This document shows positions 9,091-16,949 of a stretch of 64,000 nt of DNA, piece by piece; the stretch's first letter is position 1, and each line of letters begins with the position of its first letter. The DNA comes from Verrucomicrobiaceae bacterium (GTDB taxonomy: Bacteria; Verrucomicrobiota; Verrucomicrobiia; Verrucomicrobiales; Verrucomicrobiaceae): contig JAIXYN010000072.1 of NCBI GenBank assembly GCA_027490195.1, forward strand, positions 1 through 64,000, given 5' to 3'. The notes beneath the pieces were generated by a model that did no database searches, was not told where the DNA came from, and was given only the letters and a program-made list of their open reading frames with translations. Both the position numbers and the translations under genes were made by a program.

Positions 9091-9245
9091 TTGCCGATGT
9101 ATTCCCGACTCAGCCCGCTCTCACGAACCAGCCCATACTTGCTCAGTCCACAGCGTTCCCGCAGCTCCAGAAGCCGACGTAGCAGCCTATCGCGGATGCG
9201 CTCTGCGTAGTCGTGGGCGTCGTGGTTGTCCGGCGCGGTGGGCAT
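9087..9245 (-). pseudogene. XRE helix-turn-helix fragment
   Basis: From the ATG at 9245 the reading frame gives about 52 residues with a standard XRE-type HTH (LLELRERCGLSKYGLVRESG, then LSREYIGKL). After that it runs into the antisense of the truncated AraC/PAS gene and stops at 9030 with meaningless residues (AAMRRLSRSFTKKNTLGS). Only the 5' part of the original gene is left. The junction is at about 9087-9092. A related, more decayed HTH remnant is at 14400-14580. It might still produce a small HTH peptide, but no conserved partner domain remains. Confidence 0.6.
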
Positions 9246-9290
9246 GGTGGTTCATCCCTGGAATGGCTGGGAGTTTCGGATGCGTGCGGC

Positions 9291-10586
9291 TTAAGCCACA
9301 ATCTCCTTCAGCACGCCCGTGCTATCGCCATGTCGCTCGGCGTTCACGCCAATGCCATGCAGCATCGTGAGCCAGGCATTGCACAACGGCGTGTCTTTGG
9401 AGACGACGAGGTGTTGGCCTAGTTTGATGCCGGCACCGCGCCCGGTCAGGAGCGTGGGGCAGTTGTCGAGATTGTGGACGCTACGCAGGTTGCTGCCGTA
9501 GGCGAGGCTAGTGTGGTCGAAGAGGGTGGTGCCGTCGGGCTCCTGGGTGGCTTTCAGCTTGTCGATGAGATGGGCGAGGAGTTCGCTTTGGGTGACGTCG
9601 CGCTTTTGCGATGCCTCCATGCGTTCGCCGGGGCTGTAGTGGCTCATGTCGTGCGCGGCTACTTTGATGCCGAGGCTGGTGAGCAGGGTGCTGATGGGCT
9701 GGCGGTAGGTGATGACGCGGGTGCTATCGGTTTGGAGCGCGGCGACCATGAGGTCATACATGAGTTTGACTTCCGCGACGCCCTGGAGTCCGGGTTTCGG
9801 CTCGGTGAGGGGCGCTTTGGGCTTGGCGACGGAGAGCCATTTTTCTTCTTTGCTGAGGCGGACTTCGATCTCGCGGATGCTTTGGAAGTATTCGTCGAGC
9901 TTGTCGGTGTCTCGCTTGCTCAGGCCGCGCTGAAGCTGGCTGGCGTCCTCCATCACGGCGTCGAGCACGCTGCCTTCCTTGGCGAGCATGGCTTGGCGTT
10001 GGGCGAGCGGCAGGGTCTCATCGGAAAAGAGGCGGTGAAAGGCGACGACAGGGTCGTTGAGGCCGGCGACTGGCTTGCCGCCTGCATCCCATGCGAGGGA
10101 GAGGCCGGGGCCGTGTCCGGGACCGTCGAGACTGGGATCGCCGCCATTGAGTTGGAGCGAGGTGAAGCGGGTGTCTTTGCCCAGCTCTCTCGCCGCGACC
10201 TGGTCGGCGGAGATGCTGTTGTGCATGCTCTGGCCCGGCTCGGCGTAGCGATTCGCGCCCGTGAGCCAGAAGGTGCTGCCCCAGTGTGCTTCCGCAGAGT
10301 GTTTGTTCGTGAGCCCCTGCACGATGGTGAAGTCTGCCTGATGCCGCGCGAGCGGTGCCAGTCCTGGCGGGAGGGTGTAGGCAGCGCCAGTCTGTTTCGC
10401 GTCCGGCAGCCAGCTTTCCTGAGTGACGCCGAATCCGAAGCCGAGGAAGACCATGCGCTTCGGGCGCGGAAGGGCAGGCGCTGCCGAGGCAAAGCGGCGG
10501 AAGCCGATGGACTCAAGGGCTGGTAGCGCGATGAGGGTGCCGGCGGAGCGGAGGAAGTGGCGGCGGGGAATGGCTGATGATTTCAA
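9291..10586 (-). CDS. DUF1552 family exported protein
   Basis: 431 residues, DUF1552 family, function not established. It begins with a twin-arginine-like leader (IPRRHFLRSAGTLIALPALE) and continues PKRMVFLGFGFGVTQESWLP. Conserved family blocks seen include EAHWGSTFWLTGANRYAEPG, SMHNSISADQVAA, ALQTDSTRVITYR and a C-terminal LTMLHGIGVNAERHGDSTG. It follows the DUF1592 cytochrome gene by 18 bases and is probably translated with it. DUF1552 and DUF1592 proteins occur as neighbours four times in this window, which suggests that they act as a pair outside the cytoplasm. Closest paralogue here is the gene at 53368-54642, which matches over its whole length. Confidence 0.9.
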   Translation of the reverse strand: MKSSAIPRRHFLRSAGTLIALPALESIGFRRFASAAPALPRPKRMVFLGFGFGVTQESWLPDAKQTGAAYTLPPGLAPLARHQADFTIVQGLTNKHSAEAHWGSTFWLTGANRYAEPGQSMHNSISADQVAARELGKDTRFTSLQLNGGDPSLDGPGHGPGLSLAWDAGGKPVAGLNDPVVAFHRLFSDETLPLAQRQAMLAKEGSVLDAVMEDASQLQRGLSKRDTDKLDEYFQSIREIEVRLSKEEKWLSVAKPKAPLTEPKPGLQGVAEVKLMYDLMVAALQTDSTRVITYRQPISTLLTSLGIKVAAHDMSHYSPGERMEASQKRDVTQSELLAHLIDKLKATQEPDGTTLFDHTSLAYGSNLRSVHNLDNCPTLLTGRGAGIKLGQHLVVSKDTPLCNAWLTMLHGIGVNAERHGDSTGVLKEIVA

Positions 10587-10604
10587 GGGTGATGTGGTGA
10601 AAGG

Positions 10605-13277
10605 CTATTTGCTGCGGAACTCTTTGCTGCTCACGAGTGCGTGGACGAACTCACGGATGGCGAAGTCCTTTGCCTGAGCGCGGCTCATCATGGCTTCAAT
10701 CAGATCCTCGTCCTGAAAACCGACTGAGCGGCCCAGGCCGTATTCAGTGAGCGCCTCAGCAAAGCCGCGGGCAAAGCGCTCGGGCTTGGCGGCGATCTGG
10801 TCGCGCAGCTCCGGGTAATCGCGGAAGGACGCGCCTTTGTAGAAGGCACCGCTGGGGTCGATGGCGCGGCGATTTTCCGGCACGCCGGGCCGGTCGTCCT
10901 CGGTGCGCCACTTGCCGGCGGCGCTGAAGTTCTCCAGGCCGAAGCCGATGGGGTCGATCTTGCGATGGCACTGCGCACACTGCGGCTCCTCCTGATGCGC
11001 GGCGATGAGTTCGCGCGTGGTCAGTGGTTTGCCTTCGAGCCGGGTGAGCATCGGCACATTCGGAGGCGCGGGCGGTGGCGGTGAGTGCATGAGCTTGCGC
11101 AGCACCCAGGCTCCACGCTCCACGGGGCTGGTGTGCTCGCCGTTGCCACCCATGGCGAGGATGCCAGCCATGCCGAGCAATCCACCACGTGGCGAGCCGG
11201 GCGGGAGCTTCACCTCGCGGAAAGCATCGCCTGCCACGCCGGGGATGTCGTAGTAGTTCGCCAGGATGCCGTTGATCACCACGGTATCGGACTTGAGCAG
11301 GCGCGACAGGCTGCCGCTGTGGTGCAGCAGATGGGCAAAGGTTTGATACACCTCCTGCCGCGCCGCCTCCTTCATCCCCAGATCAAAGTCGCGATGCATC
11401 TTGATGTTGAACTGGAAGAAATCGAGCCGGCTCAAGCCAAGCCATTGACCCACGAATGCCGCCACGAAGTCACTCGCACGCTCATCGGCCAGCAGGCGGT
11501 CGGTTTGCACGTCGAGCGCCTTTGGGTCAACCAATGCGCCCTGTTTGGCGAGCGACAGCAGTTCCCCATCCGGCGGTGCGCTCCATAGAAAATACGACAG
11601 GCGCGAGGCCAGCTCCGTGTCCGTCAAGAGGCGGGGTTTTCGATCCGTGCCCGGTTCAGCGAGATAGAGGAACGACGGCGAAGCCAGCACGACAGCGAGC
11701 GTGTCCTCCAGGCGGGGTTTCATGCCGTTGCGTGACTGCTCATCGTGGATCGTCGCCAGCCGCTCCAGAAAAGTCGGGGCCGGAGGGCGCCCGCGCAATG
11801 CCTTTGCCGCAAAGGCTTGGATGAACTGCAAGGTGGTCCACTCCTTTTTATCCAGGCGCTCCAGCCAGCCTTTCATCTCCTCCCGCGCCGCCATGCAGGA
11901 GGCGGCAACCATCGGCCCCTCCACCTCCAGCCAGTCCACCCACAGCACAGGATCACTCCCCACTCGGTTGCGGGATCTGGCCTCTTCAAAGTAATTGTTA
12001 GGCCTGCCTTCATAGCTGCCGCGTTCGCTCACGCGGAAGTAGCGGTTCCCGCCTGTCTCAACGTGCAGCGGCACCACCAGTTCCTGGGGGGCTGTGACTT
12101 TAGCCGTGACGTGGTGCGTGCTCAGCGGCGGCTCGGCACCTCCACTCGGTGCCACGTCGATGAAGCAGCGCTCGGCGTGAAATGGAATGCTCACCTTGGT
12201 ATCCGGCACCTCATTGGTGCGGCTCGAAAGCAGCACACGCTCTGGCTCGGTGCAGCCGAGGCGTATCCGCAGCCGGTAGTCACCCGGCGGCCAATCTCCA
12301 GGCACGCTGATGGCCACCGATCTCTTGTTGGGGCCGCCGCCGAGATAGACCCCGCTGCGCACCAGCGGCAGCGCGAGATAGTCCGCAATCTCGGGGACGA
12401 ACCTCTCCCACTGCCCTTCGTGATGCACCGCGTCTGTGGCATCGGGAAAACCGAATGCAGCAGGCGAGGGCGCATCCTTCAGCTTCTCCCACTCCAGGTA
12501 AAACTTGTGGAGGTTGTCGTTCGTTCGCTGCCGAATCTCAGCCACCACCCTGGCATTCTCCGGGAGTGCCGCCGCCGCATTCACCGCCTTCGTCCAAAGG
12601 CCGAAACGCTTGCGGATGCTCACCTGACGCTCCATTTCCCGCTCGACGCCCTTGTTGACAGATGTCTCCGGTTCCACCCGCAACGTCTTCACCGTCACCG
12701 GCGTCCTGGCCAGGTGGAACGCTTCACTCAATGCCTTGGCTCCCAGGCTGCGGTAGAGCTGGAACTGATCCGACGACATGAAGAGGGAAGCACCCGCCGT
12801 GTCGAAATTGCCTGCGCCACTGTCAGCAGGCAGGCTGCGCACATCGATCTCCACTCCCAGCAAATCGCGAATCGTGTTGGCATACTCGCGCCGGTTCAGC
12901 CGCCGCATCGTGATCACGCCCTGCGAATCGTTCAGAGTGCGGCGCGCCGCCACCATCACCTGCGAAAGGTCTTCGAGCAGATCAGCCTTCGCGTCCTTGG
13001 CCGGCTGTTTCTCATCTTCCGGCGGCATCTCGCCCGCATTGATCGCATTGAGCACCTTCTGCCACTTCTCGGCCACCTCGATGGTCGTGATCGTGAACGG
13101 CAGATCATCCACGCGAAACTTCCCCTTCTGCTTCTCAGCGCCGTGGCACGAAACGCAGTGCTCTTTGAAAAGCGCGCGGTGCTTTTCCGGCATCACCGCA
13201 CGATCCACCGCACCAACCTTGGCCGTGGCGATGGAAAGGACAGCAGCAATAAAGAAAACGAAACGGAGCAGGCGCAT
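10605..13277 (-). CDS. DUF1587/1592/1588/1585 cytochrome c-like protein
   Basis: 890 residues with signal peptide MRLLRFVFFIAAVLSIATA. An N-terminal planctomycete-cytochrome domain carries C-V-S-C-H (C41, C44, H45). DUF1587 follows (MRRLNRREYANTIRDLLGVE at about 125-145), then one beta-rich module (about 215-460, ending VLWVDWLEVEGP), DUF1595, DUF1592 (LASRLSYFLWSAPPDGELLS), DUF1588, a second heme site C-A-Q-C-H followed by RKIDPIGFGLENFSAAGKW, and DUF1585 at the end (IREFVHALVSSKEFRSK). Family role is presumed redox chemistry on carbohydrates in the cell envelope; substrate unknown. It faces the divergent AraC gene at 13370, a candidate regulator. The paralogue at 48562 has four copies of the middle module. 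Confidence 0.88.
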   Translation of the reverse strand: MRLLRFVFFIAAVLSIATAKVGAVDRAVMPEKHRALFKEHCVSCHGAEKQKGKFRVDDLPFTITTIEVAEKWQKVLNAINAGEMPPEDEKQPAKDAKADLLEDLSQVMVAARRTLNDSQGVITMRRLNRREYANTIRDLLGVEIDVRSLPADSGAGNFDTAGASLFMSSDQFQLYRSLGAKALSEAFHLARTPVTVKTLRVEPETSVNKGVEREMERQVSIRKRFGLWTKAVNAAAALPENARVVAEIRQRTNDNLHKFYLEWEKLKDAPSPAAFGFPDATDAVHHEGQWERFVPEIADYLALPLVRSGVYLGGGPNKRSVAISVPGDWPPGDYRLRIRLGCTEPERVLLSSRTNEVPDTKVSIPFHAERCFIDVAPSGGAEPPLSTHHVTAKVTAPQELVVPLHVETGGNRYFRVSERGSYEGRPNNYFEEARSRNRVGSDPVLWVDWLEVEGPMVAASCMAAREEMKGWLERLDKKEWTTLQFIQAFAAKALRGRPPAPTFLERLATIHDEQSRNGMKPRLEDTLAVVLASPSFLYLAEPGTDRKPRLLTDTELASRLSYFLWSAPPDGELLSLAKQGALVDPKALDVQTDRLLADERASDFVAAFVGQWLGLSRLDFFQFNIKMHRDFDLGMKEAARQEVYQTFAHLLHHSGSLSRLLKSDTVVINGILANYYDIPGVAGDAFREVKLPPGSPRGGLLGMAGILAMGGNGEHTSPVERGAWVLRKLMHSPPPPAPPNVPMLTRLEGKPLTTRELIAAHQEEPQCAQCHRKIDPIGFGLENFSAAGKWRTEDDRPGVPENRRAIDPSGAFYKGASFRDYPELRDQIAAKPERFARGFAEALTEYGLGRSVGFQDEDLIEAMMSRAQAKDFAIREFVHALVSSKEFRSK

Positions 13278-13337
13278 GAGTATTCATACGCCATGGCAGG
13301 GTAAACTTTAGTTCCAGCAGGTTGGACGAAGAGTGCC

Positions 13338-13364
13338 GTCTCTTGTAGATATTTAACAAGAGAC
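13338..13364. promoter_or_regulatory. Perfect 9-bp inverted repeat before AraC gene
   Basis: GTCTCTTGT (13338-13346), nine bases, then ACAAGAGAC (13356-13364): a perfect inverted repeat in the short region between the divergent DUF1592 and AraC genes, ending 5 bases before the AraC ATG at 13370. It is a good candidate operator. If the AraC protein actually starts at the later ATGs at 13451 or 13457, the repeat would sit at a usual promoter distance instead of over the ribosome binding site. Confidence 0.5.
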
Positions 13365-13369
13365 CTCGC

Positions 13370-14251
13370 ATGAAGACCCGGAACACCACCCGACCTTTCC
13401 CCTTTCGCCAGCATGAGACACTCACCAGTGAACCGTCCCTGGCAGTCCCCATGTCAATGGCCCGAGGCCTCCGCTTCGAGATCATCGGCCTGCACTACGC
13501 CGACGTAGGCCCCGAGTGGAGTTCCCAAGGCCGCGCAGAGTGCGATGCCCTGCATCATATCAACCTCGTCTGTAGCGGCACCGCCAGTGTCACCCTCGAC
13601 GGCAAAGAACTCAAGCTCCGCCCCGGCCATGCCTACTGGTTTCCTGGCAACACACCGATGATTCGCCAGTGCAGCCGCCGCTACGAGGTCCTCTACCTCA
13701 TGTTTCGCTGCGAATGGCATCCCGGCATTGACTTGCTGCAGGACTGGCCCAAACGACGGCCAGTTTGTCTCGGGGCCTGGAATCAAAAAGAATGGCAGAC
13801 CGCATGGCGGGCCGGAAAGCCACCCACCGCAAACACCTGTCTCCAGCTTCAGTCTCAACTCGGCCTGTGGATCTCCCAGGCCGTTCCCGATTTGGACAAA
13901 ATCATCAGCCGTCACCTTCAGATACACGCTCGCTTCAGGGATGCCATCAACCACATTGGGCAGCATCTCGGAGCCCGTCTGCTCATCGCCGATGTCGCAA
14001 AGGCTCACGGCACCACCCTCCACGCCTTCTCGCTCGCCTTTGCCCGCGCCCTGGGCCTCAGCCCCAAAGCCTATGTGAACAGGTGCCTCAATGAAGCCAT
14101 CATCCGGCAACTCATCAACACCGGGAACCCCCTGAAACAAATCGCCGCTGAACTCGGCTTCGCGGACGAGCAATACTTCAGCCGTTTCTTCACCAAAATG
14201 AACGGTGTCCCGCCCGCCCGCTACCGCCAGCGACTGCTCTCAGGTTATTGA
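13370..14251 (+). CDS. AraC family transcriptional regulator
   Basis: 293 residues. The N-terminal half (about 40-115) looks like an AraC cupin effector domain (LHHINLVCSGTASVTLDGKE, LKLRPGHAYWFPGNTPMI); the C-terminal half (about 190-290) holds two helix-turn-helix units, the second ending in the AraC signature (PLKQIAAELGFADEQYFSRF, then PARYRQRLL). It is transcribed away from the DUF1592/DUF1552 operon (93 bases between start codons) and is the obvious candidate to control it, probably in response to a sugar. ATGs at 13451 and 13457 are alternative starts; the first 27 residues have no clear fold. Confidence 0.9.
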   Translation: MKTRNTTRPFPFRQHETLTSEPSLAVPMSMARGLRFEIIGLHYADVGPEWSSQGRAECDALHHINLVCSGTASVTLDGKELKLRPGHAYWFPGNTPMIRQCSRRYEVLYLMFRCEWHPGIDLLQDWPKRRPVCLGAWNQKEWQTAWRAGKPPTANTCLQLQSQLGLWISQAVPDLDKIISRHLQIHARFRDAINHIGQHLGARLLIADVAKAHGTTLHAFSLAFARALGLSPKAYVNRCLNEAIIRQLINTGNPLKQIAAELGFADEQYFSRFFTKMNGVPPARYRQRLLSGY

Positions 14252-14399
14252 CGCAAACTATGAAGCGAATAGCGGATTCGCCAGCTTGGGGCGGCGGCGA
14301 GTTAGCTTCATGCACCACAGTTACACCTTGTGGAATGGTTTTACTCAATGTCGCGGCTTCCATTCCTGGATCGCCGCACCGAGTTTATTGGGTAGGCGC

Positions 14400-14657
14400 G
14401 TATTGGGCCATAGCCCTGTGGTTCGCCCGCCGTCAGGTAAATGAAGCCGCCTTTGATCCTGCCGATGGATTCCGGGCAGATGCCACTCTCACGAGCCAGG
14501 GTGGACGTTGCTCAAACCCATCGCTTCCCGGAGTTCCTGCAAGCGGCTCGGCAACCGGTCCGGGATATTTGGGCTGTGTTTTGACTCCAAGATCACGTGC
14601 TGATGTGGCCAGCGGCGCGAGCAACAGGGCGAAGAGGTGCCGAAAGGAGGATGTCAT
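14400..14657 (-). pseudogene. Signal peptide fused to decayed XRE gene remnant
   Basis: Minus-strand scar. From 14657 a signal peptide is encoded (MTSSFRHLFALLLAPLATSA) preceded by an AGGAGG-like site (AAAGGAGGATG on the plus strand overlaps it in antisense only). It then enters unrelated sequence. In the other two frames the same DNA encodes two parts of an XRE HTH: SRLQELREAMGLSN, then after a frame change STLARESGICPESIGRI. So an exported-protein 5' end has been joined to a frameshifted XRE fragment. The rest of the 14252-14699 gap (plus-strand coordinates) shows nothing else I can identify. Confidence 0.5.
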
Positions 14658-14699
14658 GGTTGGATCAAATGGAATGGGGCTGAACGCGCGGCGTCGATC

Positions 14700-16739
14700 T
14701 TAGCGCAGCACGACGCGCGGTGTGACCCACGTCGCCCAGTCGCCTGCGGGATCGGTGAGGGGATCAACGATGAAGGCGATGCTCACTTCGCGGCCACGGA
14801 AGCTGGCGAGATCGATCTCTGCCGGCACGCGCTCCGCGCCTTTGAGCTGGCGCGCGAAGACTTCGCGTCCGTCCATCTCGATGGCGAAGGCGGCACCGTT
14901 GCTCTTTGCGTTGTTCAGCAGCGCGTCAAAGGTGAGCAGGCAGCGCTTCGCATCCGCAGCGGGAATCGCGACGCGGTAGGTCAGCAGGGCGCGGCCTTTT
15001 GGCTTCGGATGCTGCTGCAGCGCATCCTCCGGCACTTCGTCCGGCGGGCCGATGCGCCGAAGCTGGACTGACTGCACATTCTCCTGCTGCGCCTTTGTTC
15101 GCTGTGCGACGAAGTCGAAGACCACGTGCCCCGTCTCGCGCTTCAATGCACTCGGCGGGTCGAACTTGGTCGCTACGACATCACTCCAATCCTTGCGCCC
15201 GACGATTGGCAGCGCAAAGGCGAACGCGGCATCTTCCTCCGGCGTGCCTGCCTTTTGCACGATGCCCCATATCTTCCGCGCGCGGCCGATGCCGTTGACG
15301 TTCGCACTGCCATCGTGCTCGCGGATGCCGAAGAGGAGACGATTCTCGTGAGGATGATCGACATGGCGATGATACAGGAAGGACTCAATGCCCGGCAGCG
15401 CCTGCACCTTCTTCCACGCGAGCGCGAAGGCTGCGGCTTGCAAAAGTTCACCGTCGGGGCCGGGCGGGCAGTCAAAGCCCTGTTCGGTCAGCACGATCCG
15501 GCGTGGCTTGCCTTCGAAGAGGAAGCGCGGCTGGCGCAGGAAGGCGGGCAGCACTTCGAGATTGTGAAACGTGATCCGCGGCGCATCGAACCGCAAGGGC
15601 GCGGAGCGGTCATTCCAAAAGCTTGGCTGTCTAAGGTTCTCTGGATACGGATGATGCGCGAGGTTCCATGGGAAATCGCCTTCCCGTCTCGCGCGCTCGT
15701 GGACTCCTTCCAGAACCTCCAGGCCGGTGAAGTCGTGCGTCCGATCCGTCGTGGCGGTAAGCGTCCAGTGATGGTCGAGCGAGATAAAAATCGGGAAGTC
15801 CGCATGCACACTGCGCGTGGCCAGATCAGCGATGCGCAGCGCGACGCTGTATTCGCGCAACAAAACCTCCGGCTCGACCGCGCCCATGTGATACCAGCCC
15901 CAGTGGTTCTGCACTTCGTTGCCGATCACGAGCCCGGCGATCTGGCCAAATTTTGCGTCTTCGCGCGTGTAGCGATCCACCAGCCAATGGAGGATCGCAC
16001 GGTAGAAGAAGACTCCTTCTTCCGTCGCCGTGTTGAACGCCGCCGGGCCCTCTGGAACCGTCGCCGGATCGGTGAGCGGATGCACGAGCGGCGATGTCCG
16101 CGGCATGGTCTTCTGAACGGTATTCCCGAGGATGCCCGTCACGCGCATCTTCGCCGCGTGGAGCGCCTGCAAGTCGCGATCAAGCGCCGCGACCGCAGCC
16201 GGACGAAGCCCGATCTTTCTCCCCTCAAACTCGAAGCTGAGCTTTGGCTCCGCGCTCTGCCAATCGATCAGCCAGCCGATGTTGATGTTCTGGTTCGACT
16301 GCCCGAAGCCGAGCGCCTTGCCATCCGCCACGTCGAGCAGGCAGGCGATTCCTTTTTTGCTCGCGAGCGAGCCGAGGGAGTTCTTCCGCTGCGGGAGCGC
16401 GGAGAAATCCGTGACATGCTGCGGCGGACCAAGCGCCTTCCCATCCAAGCGACGTTCAAACTTCGCGAACAGCCGGTCGCGTTTGCCATCGAAGCGAGGC
16501 ACCGTCGCACCCGGGCCTTCACCACTCCACAAAACGTGGCCCTCTCCCGCCGCCGAGGTATGCAGCGGCAATTCGCGAATCTCCGTCTTTCCCGCGCTGG
16601 GAGGCCACGCAAAGCGCAGCGAATCCGGCGTGATCGCCACACGTAGCGGCGGTTCGTCTGCGTGGACGAGATTGCTGAGAACGACGAGCGTGGCGAGCAG
16701 GCAAAGAGTGAGGAAATCGAAGAAGCGGCGGCATTTCAT
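14700..16739 (-). CDS. Exported DUF5722-like protein (putative glycoside hydrolase fold)
   Basis: 679 residues with signal peptide MKCRRFFDFLTLCLLATLVVLSNLVHA. After a beta-rich start (20-140) comes KGIACLLDVADGKALGFGQS and NQNINIGWLIDW, then a long alpha/beta part with IAGLVIGNEVQNHWGWYHMG and PRRIVLTEQGFDCP: an NE near one strand end and a later E in TEQGF recall the acid/base and nucleophile pair of clan GH-A TIM barrels. I assign DUF5722 by these blocks with moderate confidence; enzymatic activity is inferred. The C-terminal ~130 residues look like a beta-sandwich. It is alone behind copy B of the divergent regulatory block and shares the MK(S/C)RRFF start with the other genes behind that block. 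Confidence 0.7.
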   Translation of the reverse strand: MKCRRFFDFLTLCLLATLVVLSNLVHADEPPLRVAITPDSLRFAWPPSAGKTEIRELPLHTSAAGEGHVLWSGEGPGATVPRFDGKRDRLFAKFERRLDGKALGPPQHVTDFSALPQRKNSLGSLASKKGIACLLDVADGKALGFGQSNQNINIGWLIDWQSAEPKLSFEFEGRKIGLRPAAVAALDRDLQALHAAKMRVTGILGNTVQKTMPRTSPLVHPLTDPATVPEGPAAFNTATEEGVFFYRAILHWLVDRYTREDAKFGQIAGLVIGNEVQNHWGWYHMGAVEPEVLLREYSVALRIADLATRSVHADFPIFISLDHHWTLTATTDRTHDFTGLEVLEGVHERARREGDFPWNLAHHPYPENLRQPSFWNDRSAPLRFDAPRITFHNLEVLPAFLRQPRFLFEGKPRRIVLTEQGFDCPPGPDGELLQAAAFALAWKKVQALPGIESFLYHRHVDHPHENRLLFGIREHDGSANVNGIGRARKIWGIVQKAGTPEEDAAFAFALPIVGRKDWSDVVATKFDPPSALKRETGHVVFDFVAQRTKAQQENVQSVQLRRIGPPDEVPEDALQQHPKPKGRALLTYRVAIPAADAKRCLLTFDALLNNAKSNGAAFAIEMDGREVFARQLKGAERVPAEIDLASFRGREVSIAFIVDPLTDPAGDWATWVTPRVVLR

Positions 16740-16754
16740 GTTTCAAGTAAAACG

Positions 16755-16813
16755 CCTTTCGATTCGGGAATACATGGCCTAGGTCTGCCAAAAGTTGTTA
16801 TCATCCTGCCATG
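16755..16813. promoter_or_regulatory. Divergent regulatory block, copy B
   Basis: Nearly identical to copy A (8901-8958): CTTTCGATTCGGGAATACAT, GGCCTAGGTCTGCCAAAAGT, TGTTATCATCCTGCC, then the ATG of a lost AraC/PAS gene at 16811 (ATGTCACCC, the same first codons as the intact regulator at 33936). On the minus side lies the DUF5722-like gene. Probable operator and promoter region. Confidence 0.7.
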
Positions 16814-16935
16814 TCACCCGAGGTTCGGAAAGTAACGCCGCCCGTTCAGAATCATCTCGTTCAACTTCTGCCGCAGGGCCTCCATGTCGGGATCGGCAAA
16901 GCCGGTGTCCAGCAGGTGCCATCCGAGCATCTACC
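16811..16935. pseudogene. Scar: regulator start codons joined to an antisense gene tail
   Basis: On the plus strand only the first codons (M-S-P) of the AraC/PAS regulator remain. Directly after, the minus strand reads as the end of another protein (MLGWHLLDTGFADPDMEALR, then QKLNEMILNGRRYFPNLG and a stop). That tail looks like real protein but I cannot name the family. It points to a deletion that removed the regulator and the front of a neighbouring gene. No function is expected. Confidence 0.4.
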
Positions 16936-16949
16936 TGCATCCGTTTCTG

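Noticed and set aside
11745-13304. 519-codon open frame on the plus strand
   Set aside because: Antisense to the DUF1592 cytochrome gene; His/Arg-rich with no conserved block.
15126-16646. 506-codon open frame on the plus strand
   Set aside because: Antisense to the DUF5722-like gene, arginine-rich composition, no signal or domain.
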